This document shows positions 1 to 6,657 of a stretch of DNA of 12,561 bases, in pieces; position 1 is the stretch's first letter, and each line of letters begins with the position of its first letter. The position numbers and the translations under genes are program-made. The notes beneath the pieces are model-generated. The model was not told the DNA's origin. It searched no databases and saw only the letters and a list, made by a program, of their open reading frames with translations. This DNA comes from Candidatus Gerdarchaeota archaeon (GTDB lineage: Archaea; Asgardarchaeota; Heimdallarchaeia; JABLTI01): NCBI GenBank assembly GCA_016839405.1, contig JAEOUJ010000295.1, positions 1 to 12,561 on the forward strand. The letters are read 5' to 3'.

Positions 1-20
1 AAAAATTAATTATTAATGGA

Positions 21-32
21 TTTTACATAAAG
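21..32 (+). promoter_or_regulatory. Putative TATA box of the lipoate ligase gene
   Basis: The stretch TTTTACATAAAG resembles an archaeal box A and its centre lies about 28 bases before the ATG at 54. Archaeal transcription usually starts 22-27 bases downstream of the TATA centre, so the message would begin almost at the start codon. A weak ribosome-binding-like AGGTTAT (43-49) lies 4 bases before the ATG. The call is by position and base composition only. Confidence 0.4.
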
Positions 33-53
33 AAAAACATTAAGGTTATCAAT

Positions 54-1163
54 ATGTCTGAGGAATGGCGACTCTTAGAATTGGATGGTTTACCTGGAAT
101 TGAAACTCAAACAATTTATCATACCATCGGACTAGCAATGGAAAAGTATGATGATATTGAAAATACAATAGTAATTTGTTGGCCTATAGATCCTGTTGTA
201 TGTATTGGTTATCATCAGATAATTGAAGAAGAAGTTGATATCAACTATTGTAAGAAAAAGAAAATACCTATTGTAAGACGACCTTTAGGTGGAGGAGCAG
301 TATATTTAGATAATGGGCAAGTATTTTATCAAATAATAGGAAGGTTGGATAGCAAAAAACTACCTAAAGATGTTGGTTCTTTTTATGAAACCATTTTGAA
401 AGCTCCAATTAAAACATATCAAGAAATTGGCATCAATGCAAAATATGCTCCAATAAATGATATTGAAGCTGATGGCAAGAAAATTTCAGGTAATGGTGCT
501 GCAGAAGTTGGAGGAGCAAGAATTCTTACTGGAAATTTAATCTTTGATTTTAATTTTAATGAGATGGTTAAGATTCTTAAAGTTCCAAATGAAAAATTTC
601 GAGATAAAATTGCTTCAAGTTTACATGAGCGATTAGGTACAATTAAAGGAATTTTAAGTGAATTGCCTGATAGACAAAAAGTTAAAGATATTTTAATTAG
701 GAATTTTGAAGAAACTCTTGAAATTACTCTTCGTAAAGAAAAAGCATTATTGCCTAAAGAAAAGAAAATAGATCAAGAATTGTTGAAACAGTATAGGAGT
801 GAGGAATGGTTAAATATCGTTGAACATAGAAGATCAGAATTAATGCAAAAACGGAAAATTAAGATATCAACTACTACACAAATCTATGATGCTATTTACA
901 AAGCACAAGGTGGTTTAATTAAGATATTCTTTGAAGTAGAAAAGGAATTCATAAAAGATATTGCCATTAGTGGTGATTTTTCAGCAAAGCCAATGAATGC
1001 TCCAGAATTACTTGAAAATGCTTTGATTGGTAAATTACTTAATCCTAAACATATCTATTCTGCAGTAGCTACAACATATCAAGAAAATAAAATTGACATT
1101 CCTGGAGTCACTCCTGATGATTTTGTAAAAACAATTGAATTAGCTGTAAAAGATCTATTCTAG
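54..1163 (+). CDS. lplA: Lipoate-protein ligase with fused accessory domain
   Basis: Cytosolic enzyme that activates lipoate with ATP and attaches it to a lysine of lipoyl-domain proteins (GcvH or 2-oxoacid dehydrogenase E2). The N-terminal catalytic domain (about residues 1-245) carries the family signature RRPLGGGAVYLD at 75-86 and the KISGNG motif at 143-148, whose K143 matches the lysine that contacts lipoyl-AMP; FYQII (91-95) and LTGNLIFDFN (158-167) are also typical. Residues 248-369 (YRSEEW onward, with AISGDFSAKP at 304-313) look like the C-terminal accessory domain, which some archaea (Thermoplasma) encode separately as LplB. At 369 residues the protein has the length of bacterial-type one-chain LplA. 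The ATG at 54 is the first good start, 28 bases after a TATA-like box. No lipoyl acceptor gene is present in the window, so the substrate is unknown. Family assignment is firm; lipoate rather than octanoate specificity is inferred. Confidence 0.92.
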   Translation: MSEEWRLLELDGLPGIETQTIYHTIGLAMEKYDDIENTIVICWPIDPVVCIGYHQIIEEEVDINYCKKKKIPIVRRPLGGGAVYLDNGQVFYQIIGRLDSKKLPKDVGSFYETILKAPIKTYQEIGINAKYAPINDIEADGKKISGNGAAEVGGARILTGNLIFDFNFNEMVKILKVPNEKFRDKIASSLHERLGTIKGILSELPDRQKVKDILIRNFEETLEITLRKEKALLPKEKKIDQELLKQYRSEEWLNIVEHRRSELMQKRKIKISTTTQIYDAIYKAQGGLIKIFFEVEKEFIKDIAISGDFSAKPMNAPELLENALIGKLLNPKHIYSAVATTYQENKIDIPGVTPDDFVKTIELAVKDLF

Positions 1164-1195
1164 ATTTTTTTTGCTTTTACAGCTAAAGAAAGCAA
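1140..1195 (+). terminator. Strong stop-codon hairpin with alternative second hairpin
   Basis: Bases 1140-1152 (TTAGCTGTAAAAG) and 1174-1186 (CTTTTACAGCTAA) form a perfect 13-bp inverted repeat. Inside it, 1153-1157 (ATCTA) pairs with 1161-1165 (TAGAT) around a 3-base loop, so the lipoate ligase stop codon (1161-1163) lies in the inner stem and the rest of the T-tract (1165-1172) bulges out. A second stem, TTGCTTT (1171-1177) with AAAGCAA (1189-1195), overlaps the first and cannot form at the same time. The likely role is transcription termination or mRNA 3'-end structure; a protein-binding site is the alternative. Confidence 0.6.
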
Positions 1196-1222
1196 TAAAA
1201 AGACATATGAGTTTATTATAGT

Positions 1223-1672
1223 ATGAAGGCACAATACGATTTACAACTAGATAATGATATGGATTCTATATTAAATGATATAGCTGATTATTTTAATACT
1301 TCAATAAAGACTCTTGAAGATGATATTACTAAAATTATTTCTGTACCATCAAGAATTAGAATTTTACAGAGAAAAGAAGAAAACAAGTATGTTTTGAAAG
1401 TGAGAGGAGCTTCTAATGAGGATATTAGTTTTTTATCAGGTATTTTAGGAGAACCAATTAAAATTGGACAAGAAAAATTAAGTCTAAATGATTTTGTGAA
1501 AGAAGTGATGAACATACCTGATGTTGAATCAAAAACAAAAAATGAAATAATCGAGATTTTAGATATAGAAGAAAATGAATTTCAGCAATATTACAAACAA
1601 ATGGAAAGATTTGTGCAAAGAGGACGAGGTCCTCAAGCTATACTTGATGCTTACAATATTCTTAGTAAGTAG
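1223..1672 (+). CDS. Small uncharacterised protein, paralog of the one at 3902-4369
   Basis: I do not recognise this 149-residue protein. It is acidic and soluble-looking, with no signal peptide and no membrane helix. The N-terminal half (1-78) alternates predicted helix (around 11-38) with strands (RIRILQR 44-50, YVLKVRG 56-62) and ends in ILGEP (74-78); the C-terminal half (86-149) looks all-helical and ends in a basic stretch, RFVQRGRGPQ (129-138). The same layout, including I(L/F)GEP and a following helical domain of about 70 residues, occurs in the 155-residue protein at 3902-4369, so the two appear to be divergent paralogs on either side of the phospholipase D-like gene. The ATG at 1223 has no ribosome binding site; an AT-rich AATAAAAAG about 25 bases upstream would allow a leaderless transcript. 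A small regulator or adaptor is possible but not shown. Confidence 0.75.
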   Translation: MKAQYDLQLDNDMDSILNDIADYFNTSIKTLEDDITKIISVPSRIRILQRKEENKYVLKVRGASNEDISFLSGILGEPIKIGQEKLSLNDFVKEVMNIPDVESKTKNEIIEILDIEENEFQQYYKQMERFVQRGRGPQAILDAYNILSK

Positions 1673-1678
1673 ATGTTA

Positions 1679-1703
1679 AGAAGAATTCTCTTTTATTTTT
1701 TTT
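1679..1703 (+). terminator. T-rich terminator after the small paralog
   Basis: Just after the stop codon at 1670-1672 comes the palindrome AGAATTCT (1682-1689) and then a run of 12 T interrupted by one A (1691-1703). Oligo-T stretches of this kind terminate archaeal RNA polymerase. It separates this gene from the next one, which has its own TATA-like box. Confidence 0.45.
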
Positions 1704-1710
1704 ACAAATA

Positions 1711-1722
1711 CATATTTAAAAA
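1711..1722 (+). promoter_or_regulatory. TATA box of the phospholipase D-like gene
   Basis: CATATTTAAAAA is a good archaeal box A match. Its centre is about 27 bases before the ATG at 1744, and no ribosome binding site lies between, so a leaderless or nearly leaderless message is expected. It indicates that the gene is transcribed independently of the small gene upstream. Confidence 0.5.
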
Positions 1723-1743
1723 CAAAACTTCTTACTTTGTAAT

Positions 1744-3783
1744 ATGAAAAATAAAAAATTAATTTTAGTATTAACTATTTGTTTCTTACTCATGCCTATT
1801 TTTACTATACAGGTGAATAAAGGAAATTCGAATACTTACGAAGAACCAATAGAAATTTTTGATTTTATTACTAAAGATTTTACACAAAATTTCAAAGGTA
1901 CATACACTGCAAAAGCTTTTGTAGGACCAGACAATGCTTTTGCTGTTGTGAATGCATCTATACATTCAGCTACAACTTCATTTTATCTTGAAGTTTATAC
2001 CCTTTCAAGTCAAAATTTGATTGATTCCTTGATTTATGCTAAAGTAACTAATGGTGTTGAGGTAATAGTTTTATTAGAACAAGATCATGTTAGTGGTTAT
2101 GAAGATGATTATACCGAACAAGCAGCTTGGGAACTTGATGATGCAGGAGTAGAAGTTCTATGGACAACATCAGATTATGCTTTTACACATGCAAAATTCT
2201 GGGTAGTTGATTCACAGTACACTTATGTTTATTCTGGAAATTGGGCGCCATCGAGTTTGCCAGCAGACACAGATGCTCGAGAAAATAGAGAAATGGGATT
2301 AATGTTTGATGATTCAGACATTGCTACTTTCTATGAAGATATTTTCTTTGAAGACTACTATAAAGCACAGAGTCATTCTGGAGGTGGAGATCCGGGATTT
2401 ACACTACCAAGTGAAAGCTCAGGAACATATGTACCTGTAAAAGTAAGTCCTTTAACACTTACAGAATACATGGAAGTTATTCCTGTTTTCTCTCCAAACA
2501 ACAGTTATGCAATGTTATCATCTTTGATCGAAAACGCCACTACAACAATTGATGTGCAACAACAATACCTTACAGATACATGTGAATTAACATATGACTT
2601 AATTGATGCTGCAAATAGTGGTGTAAATATAAGAGTATTGTATCCTGAACCTGACTCAGCTTCAAAAAATGTCACAGAAATGCTAATGCAAAATGGTATA
2701 GAAGTTAGATTTTCCAAGAGTCTATATAACCATAATAAATTCTTGAGAGTGGATGGTGAATATGTATCTGTTTCAAGTATTAATTGGTCAAACGGTTCTG
2801 TTGTAGATAATCGAGAAGCTGGTGCAATTGTGAAAAATACCAATATAGCTAATTATCTAGGTGATGTTTTTGAATATGATTGGGAATATTTTAGTGAAAT
2901 TCCAACTGGTTTTATCCCAGAAGCTAAAATCATCAGCCCAGAACCTAGTATAATAGCTAAAGATTCAATACAAATTGATGCTGGTTTCTATATTGGTCCA
3001 TTTACATCAGGTGAACTTCGAATAGATAATACATTAATCCATACATGGTCAAATCCGTTAGGTGTTGTAACTTATAATTTGGATACAACTACTTACTCAG
3101 ATGGAATACACACATTGAAAATAACTGGAATAACTGTAAGTGACAATTACGAAGATGATGTCGATATAAATATAATCAATGCTGATGATTGGAAAGTACT
3201 AATTTCAGAAGTTCGATTTGATGCTGTTGATGAACCAGAAGGAGAATTTTTTGAAATCTTTAATGCATTTACATTCAATGTAGATATTAGCAGATGGATT
3301 ATTACAGATAATGAATATGAATTCATTGTTCCTGTTGATACTATAATTGCATCTGAAGATATGTTAATCTTTGTTCGTGATGAACCAACATTCATAAGTG
3401 AAATGAGTACTTTAGGAATAACTGGAATTACACCCGATATTATTTACTCAGGTATTGAATTAGCAAATTCAGGTGATGAGTTAATTTTAAAGAGCTCAGA
3501 AGGAAACATACTTGATGCTTGTATTTGGGGTTCTGGTAGCCTATCTGGTCATACTCCATGGTCTGGAACTATTGATGACACTCAAAGTTTACATCGTGAT
3601 CCTGCTAATGTAGACACTAATGATTGTTCAGTTGATTTTATAGCAGATACACCTGATCCTGGAACAGTTTATATTTCAGTTCCTCCGAGTGGTTTTATAC
3701 CAGGTTTTATTATTAAAACAACACTAGCTGCAATAGTAATAGTTTCACTTATAACTAGATTTATAGTAAAGAAACGGAAGTAG
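1744..3783 (+). CDS. Membrane-anchored extracellular phospholipase D-like protein with lamin-tail domain
   Basis: A 679-residue surface protein. A signal peptide (basic MKNKK, then a hydrophobic core at about 6-23) is followed by two phospholipase D modules. Each has a complete HKD motif: HAKFWVVD at 149-156 and HNKFLRVD at 330-337 (His, Lys, Asp all present), and each is followed by the family's Asn-Trp and NRE(M/A)G elements (GNW and NREMG; INW and NREAG). Residues about 393-478 form an Ig-like beta module, 483-640 match the lamin-tail (LTD) fold (DDWKVLISEVRFD start, DISRWIITDN, GDELILK, SLHRDP), and 655-675 is a membrane helix with a short KKRK tail inside. The catalytic part therefore faces outward. 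Known PLD-fold enzymes cut phosphodiesters in lipids or DNA; LTD proteins in prokaryotes are often joined to secreted hydrolases. The substrate (extracellular DNA, foreign lipid, or a glycan-linked phosphodiester) is undecided. It sits between two paralogous small genes. Confidence 0.88.
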   Translation: MKNKKLILVLTICFLLMPIFTIQVNKGNSNTYEEPIEIFDFITKDFTQNFKGTYTAKAFVGPDNAFAVVNASIHSATTSFYLEVYTLSSQNLIDSLIYAKVTNGVEVIVLLEQDHVSGYEDDYTEQAAWELDDAGVEVLWTTSDYAFTHAKFWVVDSQYTYVYSGNWAPSSLPADTDARENREMGLMFDDSDIATFYEDIFFEDYYKAQSHSGGGDPGFTLPSESSGTYVPVKVSPLTLTEYMEVIPVFSPNNSYAMLSSLIENATTTIDVQQQYLTDTCELTYDLIDAANSGVNIRVLYPEPDSASKNVTEMLMQNGIEVRFSKSLYNHNKFLRVDGEYVSVSSINWSNGSVVDNREAGAIVKNTNIANYLGDVFEYDWEYFSEIPTGFIPEAKIISPEPSIIAKDSIQIDAGFYIGPFTSGELRIDNTLIHTWSNPLGVVTYNLDTTTYSDGIHTLKITGITVSDNYEDDVDINIINADDWKVLISEVRFDAVDEPEGEFFEIFNAFTFNVDISRWIITDNEYEFIVPVDTIIASEDMLIFVRDEPTFISEMSTLGITGITPDIIYSGIELANSGDELILKSSEGNILDACIWGSGSLSGHTPWSGTIDDTQSLHRDPANVDTNDCSVDFIADTPDPGTVYISVPPSGFIPGFIIKTTLAAIVIVSLITRFIVKKRK

Positions 3784-3809
3784 AATAATTCTCTTCCGCC
3801 TATTTTTTC
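3775..3809 (+). terminator. Hairpin plus T-tract terminator at the stop codon
   Basis: CGGAAG (3775-3780) pairs with CTTCCG (3793-3798) over a 12-base loop that contains the stop codon (3781-3783). TATTTTTTC follows at 3801-3809, giving the hairpin-plus-T layout of an intrinsic terminator. The six-base stem is GC-rich compared with its surroundings. Confidence 0.55.
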
Positions 3810-3855
3810 TACTCTTTTTATAAAAAATACCTTAGAAGTTAAATAGAAGTATTAC

Positions 3856-3888
3856 TTTACATATTTGATAGCAATTTGGTACATTGCT
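3856..3888 (+). promoter_or_regulatory. TATA box with overlapping operator-like palindrome
   Basis: TTTACATATT (3856-3865) fits box A. Directly after it AGCAAT (3870-3875) and ATTGCT (3883-3888) form a perfect 6-bp inverted repeat with a 7-base centre, covering the region where transcription should start (about 3885). A GGTGA ribosome binding site (3891-3895) lies 6 bases before the GTG start at 3902. The position suits a repressor site for the gene at 3902-4369; an RNA hairpin next to the ribosome binding site is the alternative. Confidence 0.45.
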
Positions 3889-3901
3889 TTGGTGAAAATT
3901 A

Positions 3902-4369
3902 GTGGTCAAGGAATTAGTTTTCCGTTTGCAATCTAAATCTGAACTTGAAATTTTAATAGATAGAATGGAGGAGAGAATTGAATTACGAGAAGCAAGTTCT
4001 GATATTGGATTAGGATTTATCTTATGTAATATAGATCGTTCACTAGAAATTCAAGTTCATCCAAAAAAAGAGGGAGAATCTTTTGAAATAATTGTCAAAA
4101 CAAGTGATGATGGTTTAGAAAACATTACAAAAACTATTTTTGGTGAACCAGAAAAAGAAACAGTAAAAGATGCTTCAATATTAGATATAGCAGAGTTCTT
4201 GGCTGATTTACCTAATAATACAAAAGAACCTGAAATTAAGGAAATGCTAAAAGATAAATTTGAACTTTCCGATAGTAAATATGAATTTTATAAGAATCTC
4301 ATTCTAAAACAAGGTAATCGAATTAATGCTAGAACTTATCTTAAGGATGCTGCAGAACGTTTTAGCTAA
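3902..4369 (+). CDS. Small uncharacterised protein, paralog of the one at 1223-1672
   Basis: No known family is recognised. The protein has 155 residues, is acidic, and has no signal peptide or membrane segment. It shares the full layout of the 149-residue protein at 1223-1672: an N-terminal helix (12-30), strands (RSLEIQVH 46-53, FEIIVKT 61-67), the junction motif IFGEP (79-83) in place of ILGEP, then a helical C-terminal domain (about 92-153) with matching spacing. Identity is low, so this is an old duplication or a broad family. It starts with GTG, supported by GGTGA at 3891-3895 with 6-base spacing. A TATA-like box and a palindrome upstream suggest its own, perhaps repressible, promoter. 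It converges with the COG1751 gene, with only 6 bases between the stops. A partner or regulator of the surface protein between the paralogs is conceivable from position alone. Confidence 0.75.
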   Translation: MVKELVFRLQSKSELEILIDRMEERIELREASSDIGLGFILCNIDRSLEIQVHPKKEGESFEIIVKTSDDGLENITKTIFGEPEKETVKDASILDIAEFLADLPNNTKEPEIKEMLKDKFELSDSKYEFYKNLILKQGNRINARTYLKDAAERFS

Positions 4370-4380
4370 TAGATTCTATT
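4368..4380. other. Palindrome across two convergent stop codons
   Basis: AATAGATTCTATT is a perfect palindrome around one central base. It reaches into the plus-strand stop codon (4367-4369) and contains the minus-strand stop codon (4376-4378). It is too short and tight to be a convincing RNA hairpin, and there is no T-tract, so it is recorded only as a possible bidirectional end signal. Confidence 0.25.
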
Positions 4381-4948
4381 GAATTGGTTTACACAAACAT
4401 TTTTTCATATTCAAATCAAGAAAATTAAATGTATTGGCAGGAGTTATTTGCCAAACAGTATCAATACCTCGACCAGTTCCACCACAAGCAAGAACATCAT
4501 GATCTATTGGTATTAAACCAGAATCAGCTGCCATTAAAACTAATTCTGCACAAACTTTGGTTCCTTGTCCAAATGTTCTGTAAACTTCTGCAACCAATCC
4601 TGCTATTTGCCATGTTTGATGTTTTCGACGAATTGCTCGATCTACACCAGCAAAAGCATGAGTTGTTGTTAATACAGTTATATTTTTCTTCTTAAGTAAC
4701 TCTAATAATTCTTGATCAAATTCATTCTCACCAGGTTTTATGAAACCATATACATGTGTTATAATAACTAGTTTATCATGATCAGAAAATATATCCAAAG
4801 CTTTAGCAGCTGTTGTTCCTTTTGATGAGGGTATAACAACTTTTGGAATTTTATATTCTTCAGAATATTCGTAGGCTAATTTTAACGCTTTTTCAGTATT
4901 TACTTTACCTGTTTGTTTAAAATATACAATCGTTTCTACTTCAGACAT
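4376..4948 (-). CDS. COG1751-family protein (pyruvate kinase C-terminal-like fold)
   Basis: A conserved archaeal family of unknown function, related in fold to the C-terminal domain of pyruvate kinase; no catalytic pyruvate kinase domain is present. Family motifs are all visible in the 190-residue protein: TIVYFKQTGK (6-15), PSSKGTTA (40-47), THVYGF (64-69), PGENEFD (72-78), TTTHAFAGVDRAIRRK (94-109), FGQGTKV (126-132) and ACGGTGRG (154-161). The glycine- and threonine-rich loops suggest binding of a phosphate or nucleotide ligand, which is inference. The frame is open to a Met nine codons further upstream (4975), but I chose the ATG at 4948 because homologs begin at this point and a GTGATG ribosome-binding-like sequence lies just upstream. 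It is the last gene of the minus-strand group, 87 bases after the DUF123 gene, with possible AT-rich promoter sequence between them. Confidence 0.85.
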   Translation of the reverse strand: MSEVETIVYFKQTGKVNTEKALKLAYEYSEEYKIPKVVIPSSKGTTAAKALDIFSDHDKLVIITHVYGFIKPGENEFDQELLELLKKKNITVLTTTHAFAGVDRAIRRKHQTWQIAGLVAEVYRTFGQGTKVCAELVLMAADSGLIPIDHDVLACGGTGRGIDTVWQITPANTFNFLDLNMKKCLCKPIQ

Positions 4949-5035
4949 TATAATCATCACAAATGATAGCTGCAATATTTCAGTTTATTTTTAATTATTA
5001 AAAGGATTTTTCTAGGACAATAACCTAATAATTTC

Positions 5036-5527
5036 TTAGAAATGAGTTGTTTTTAGTTTATAATTAGATAATTTTGATCTAATTTGTTTTAGAACTTCTT
5101 GAATGCTTATTTCTCTAAAAAATAATAAATGGGATTTACATTGGCAATCTGAAGAGCCGAAATTTTCTATATAATCAATTTTGCTTATTGGAAATTTTTC
5201 ATTTAATAATAAATTCACTGTAAAGCATTCTCTCTTTATTGATGAATGAATTTCTATTATACTAACTAATTTGAAACTCTTATTAATACTCAAATAATCT
5301 ATATGCCAAAAAATCTTTTTTTGTGGATTAAAATGTCTTTGAATTCTTCCTTTTAATCCTCCAAGTCCAAAAGCTGATCCAACATTGAGATAAATCCCTT
5401 TTTTAAATAAAATTTCATTTAATGATCCTACTTTGATTTTTATATCAGATTTGTTAATAAAAAATAAAATATAAGTTCCCTTTTCTGCAAGCAATTTTTC
5501 ACACAGTCTTCTTAAATGATTTCCCAT
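5036..5527 (-). CDS. DUF123 (COG1833) GIY-YIG-like nuclease-family protein
   Basis: A 163-residue member of the archaeal DUF123/Uri-type family, a variant of the GIY-YIG endonuclease fold. Visible motifs: KGTYIL (16-21) as the GIY strand, GIYLNVGSA (44-52) as the YIG strand, GGLKGRIQRHF (56-66) with R61 in the catalytic-arginine position, WHIDYL (74-79), E100-C101 as the likely metal-binding Glu, and FGSSDCQCKSHL (123-134), the cysteine/histidine-rich family signature. About 15 residues precede the fold and about 23 lysine-rich residues follow it. Elsewhere the domain stands alone or is fused to endonuclease III, suggesting a DNA repair role, but its activity is not established. The ATG at 5527 lies inside the end of the peptidase gene (16-base overlap), so translation is probably coupled; a later TTG within residues 10-14 is a less likely start. 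Confidence 0.88.
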   Translation of the reverse strand: MGNHLRRLCEKLLAEKGTYILFFINKSDIKIKVGSLNEILFKKGIYLNVGSAFGLGGLKGRIQRHFNPQKKIFWHIDYLSINKSFKLVSIIEIHSSIKRECFTVNLLLNEKFPISKIDYIENFGSSDCQCKSHLLFFREISIQEVLKQIRSKLSNYKLKTTHF

Positions 5528-6594
5528 ATTCTTCTCGGAACTTCAAAAAGAAATTCACATTTATCCTTTCTTACAATAACATCATCCTCAATTCTGACTC
5601 CAAACTCGCCCTCTAGATAAATACCTGGTTCAATTGTATGACACATGCCATTTTTTAGAATTAATTTGTTACCTTCCACCATATATGGTCTTTCATGACC
5701 TTCTATACCTATTCCATGTCCTAATCTATGTGTGAAGTGTTTACCATAACCATCGTTTTCAATTACATTCCTAGCAGCTCTATCAACTTCCTCAGCTTTA
5801 ATTCCTTCTTTTGACGTATTATAAGCTGCTCTATTAGCTTGATAGACAGATTCATATATTTTCAAAAATTTATCACTAGGTTTACCTATAACCGAAGTTA
5901 TTGTTATATCTCCATAATAACCTTTGTAAATTGGCCCAGCATCAATCAAAAGCACATCATTTTTTTCAATTATGCGTTCAGTTGGAGATACATGAGGTAA
6001 TGCAGAATTTGGTCCAGATTGTACTAAACCAAATGCAGGAGTTCCTTTTTTAGTTAATTCATCTTTAATTATTTTAGCTACCTCGGTTTCAGACATTCCA
6101 GGTTCTACTTGTTTAAAAGTTTCAATTATTGAATTAGCAGCTATTTTTGTAGCTTCCTGCATTATTTTTATTTCATCTTCTGTTTTTATTAATCGTGATT
6201 CAAGAATTATATTTGAAGCATCTGAAAAAGAAGCATTTGGTAATTGACTTTTTATTTTCAAAAACCATTCAAACCAAAGTTTATTATCCAAAGCTATGTG
6301 ATTAGCATTAAATCCTTCTAATGTTTCTTTAAGCAATTTGAAGGGATTTTCATCTTCTTGCCATGTTCTAATAGTTCCTGTTTGAATGTCTTTTTCCATT
6401 CTACCTTTCTCAAAACTTGGGCAAATAAAAATAGGGTCTCCTTTTTGAGGTAAAATAGCAACAGTTAGCCTTTCACTAGGGTGTGTTATTAATCCTGTAG
6501 CATAAAATAAATCCACACCTGGGAATAATAATAAAATATCTGTTTCTGTTTTCTCCATAAATTTCTGTATATTTTCCTGTCGTTTTTTTATCAT
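5512..6594 (-). CDS. M24B Xaa-Pro peptidase (prolidase / aminopeptidase P type)
   Basis: Cytosolic metallopeptidase that removes residues before proline, in the pita-bread fold. Counting from the ATG at 6594 (360 residues), the five metal ligands are all present: D218 (LIDAG), D229 (YYGDITIT), H293 (RLGHGIGIEGH), E322 (TIEPGIYL) and E336 (GVRIEDDV); H201 (ALPHVSP) also fits the family. Residues 1-125 form the creatinase-type N-terminal domain and 126-360 the catalytic domain. Length and sequence resemble archaeal prolidase (PepQ), but PepQ and aminopeptidase P cannot be separated by motif. A TTG three codons upstream (6603) is possible; I prefer the ATG. It lies 63 bases after the DHH gene and overlaps the DUF123 gene by 16 bases. 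The ribosome binding site is not clear. Confidence 0.92.
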   Translation of the reverse strand: MIKKRQENIQKFMEKTETDILLLFPGVDLFYATGLITHPSERLTVAILPQKGDPIFICPSFEKGRMEKDIQTGTIRTWQEDENPFKLLKETLEGFNANHIALDNKLWFEWFLKIKSQLPNASFSDASNIILESRLIKTEDEIKIMQEATKIAANSIIETFKQVEPGMSETEVAKIIKDELTKKGTPAFGLVQSGPNSALPHVSPTERIIEKNDVLLIDAGPIYKGYYGDITITSVIGKPSDKFLKIYESVYQANRAAYNTSKEGIKAEEVDRAARNVIENDGYGKHFTHRLGHGIGIEGHERPYMVEGNKLILKNGMCHTIEPGIYLEGEFGVRIEDDVIVRKDKCEFLFEVPRRIWEII

Positions 6595-6657
6595 AATAAA
6601 CAACTCATTAATTCAATTTAGTTTACTTAAATTTTGATTAAATAACATTCTCTTTAT

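Noticed and set aside
1288..3395. Minus-strand open frames at 1288-1515, 2505-2843 and 3147-3395.
   Set aside because: They lie fully inside strongly supported plus-strand genes and their translations look like low-complexity antisense products.
3184..3663. Lamin-tail domain as evidence for a nuclear lamina-like structure.
   Set aside because: The domain is on the outer side of a secreted, membrane-anchored hydrolase, as in bacterial LTD proteins; there is no filament rod.
4429..4695. Plus-strand open frame of 88 codons.
   Set aside because: It is antisense to the COG1751 gene, whose family motifs are clear; the product is Leu/Gln/His-rich noise.
4376..4948. Annotation as pyruvate kinase.
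   Set aside because: Only the C-terminal-like fold is present; the catalytic barrel and its motifs are missing. It is the COG1751 family.
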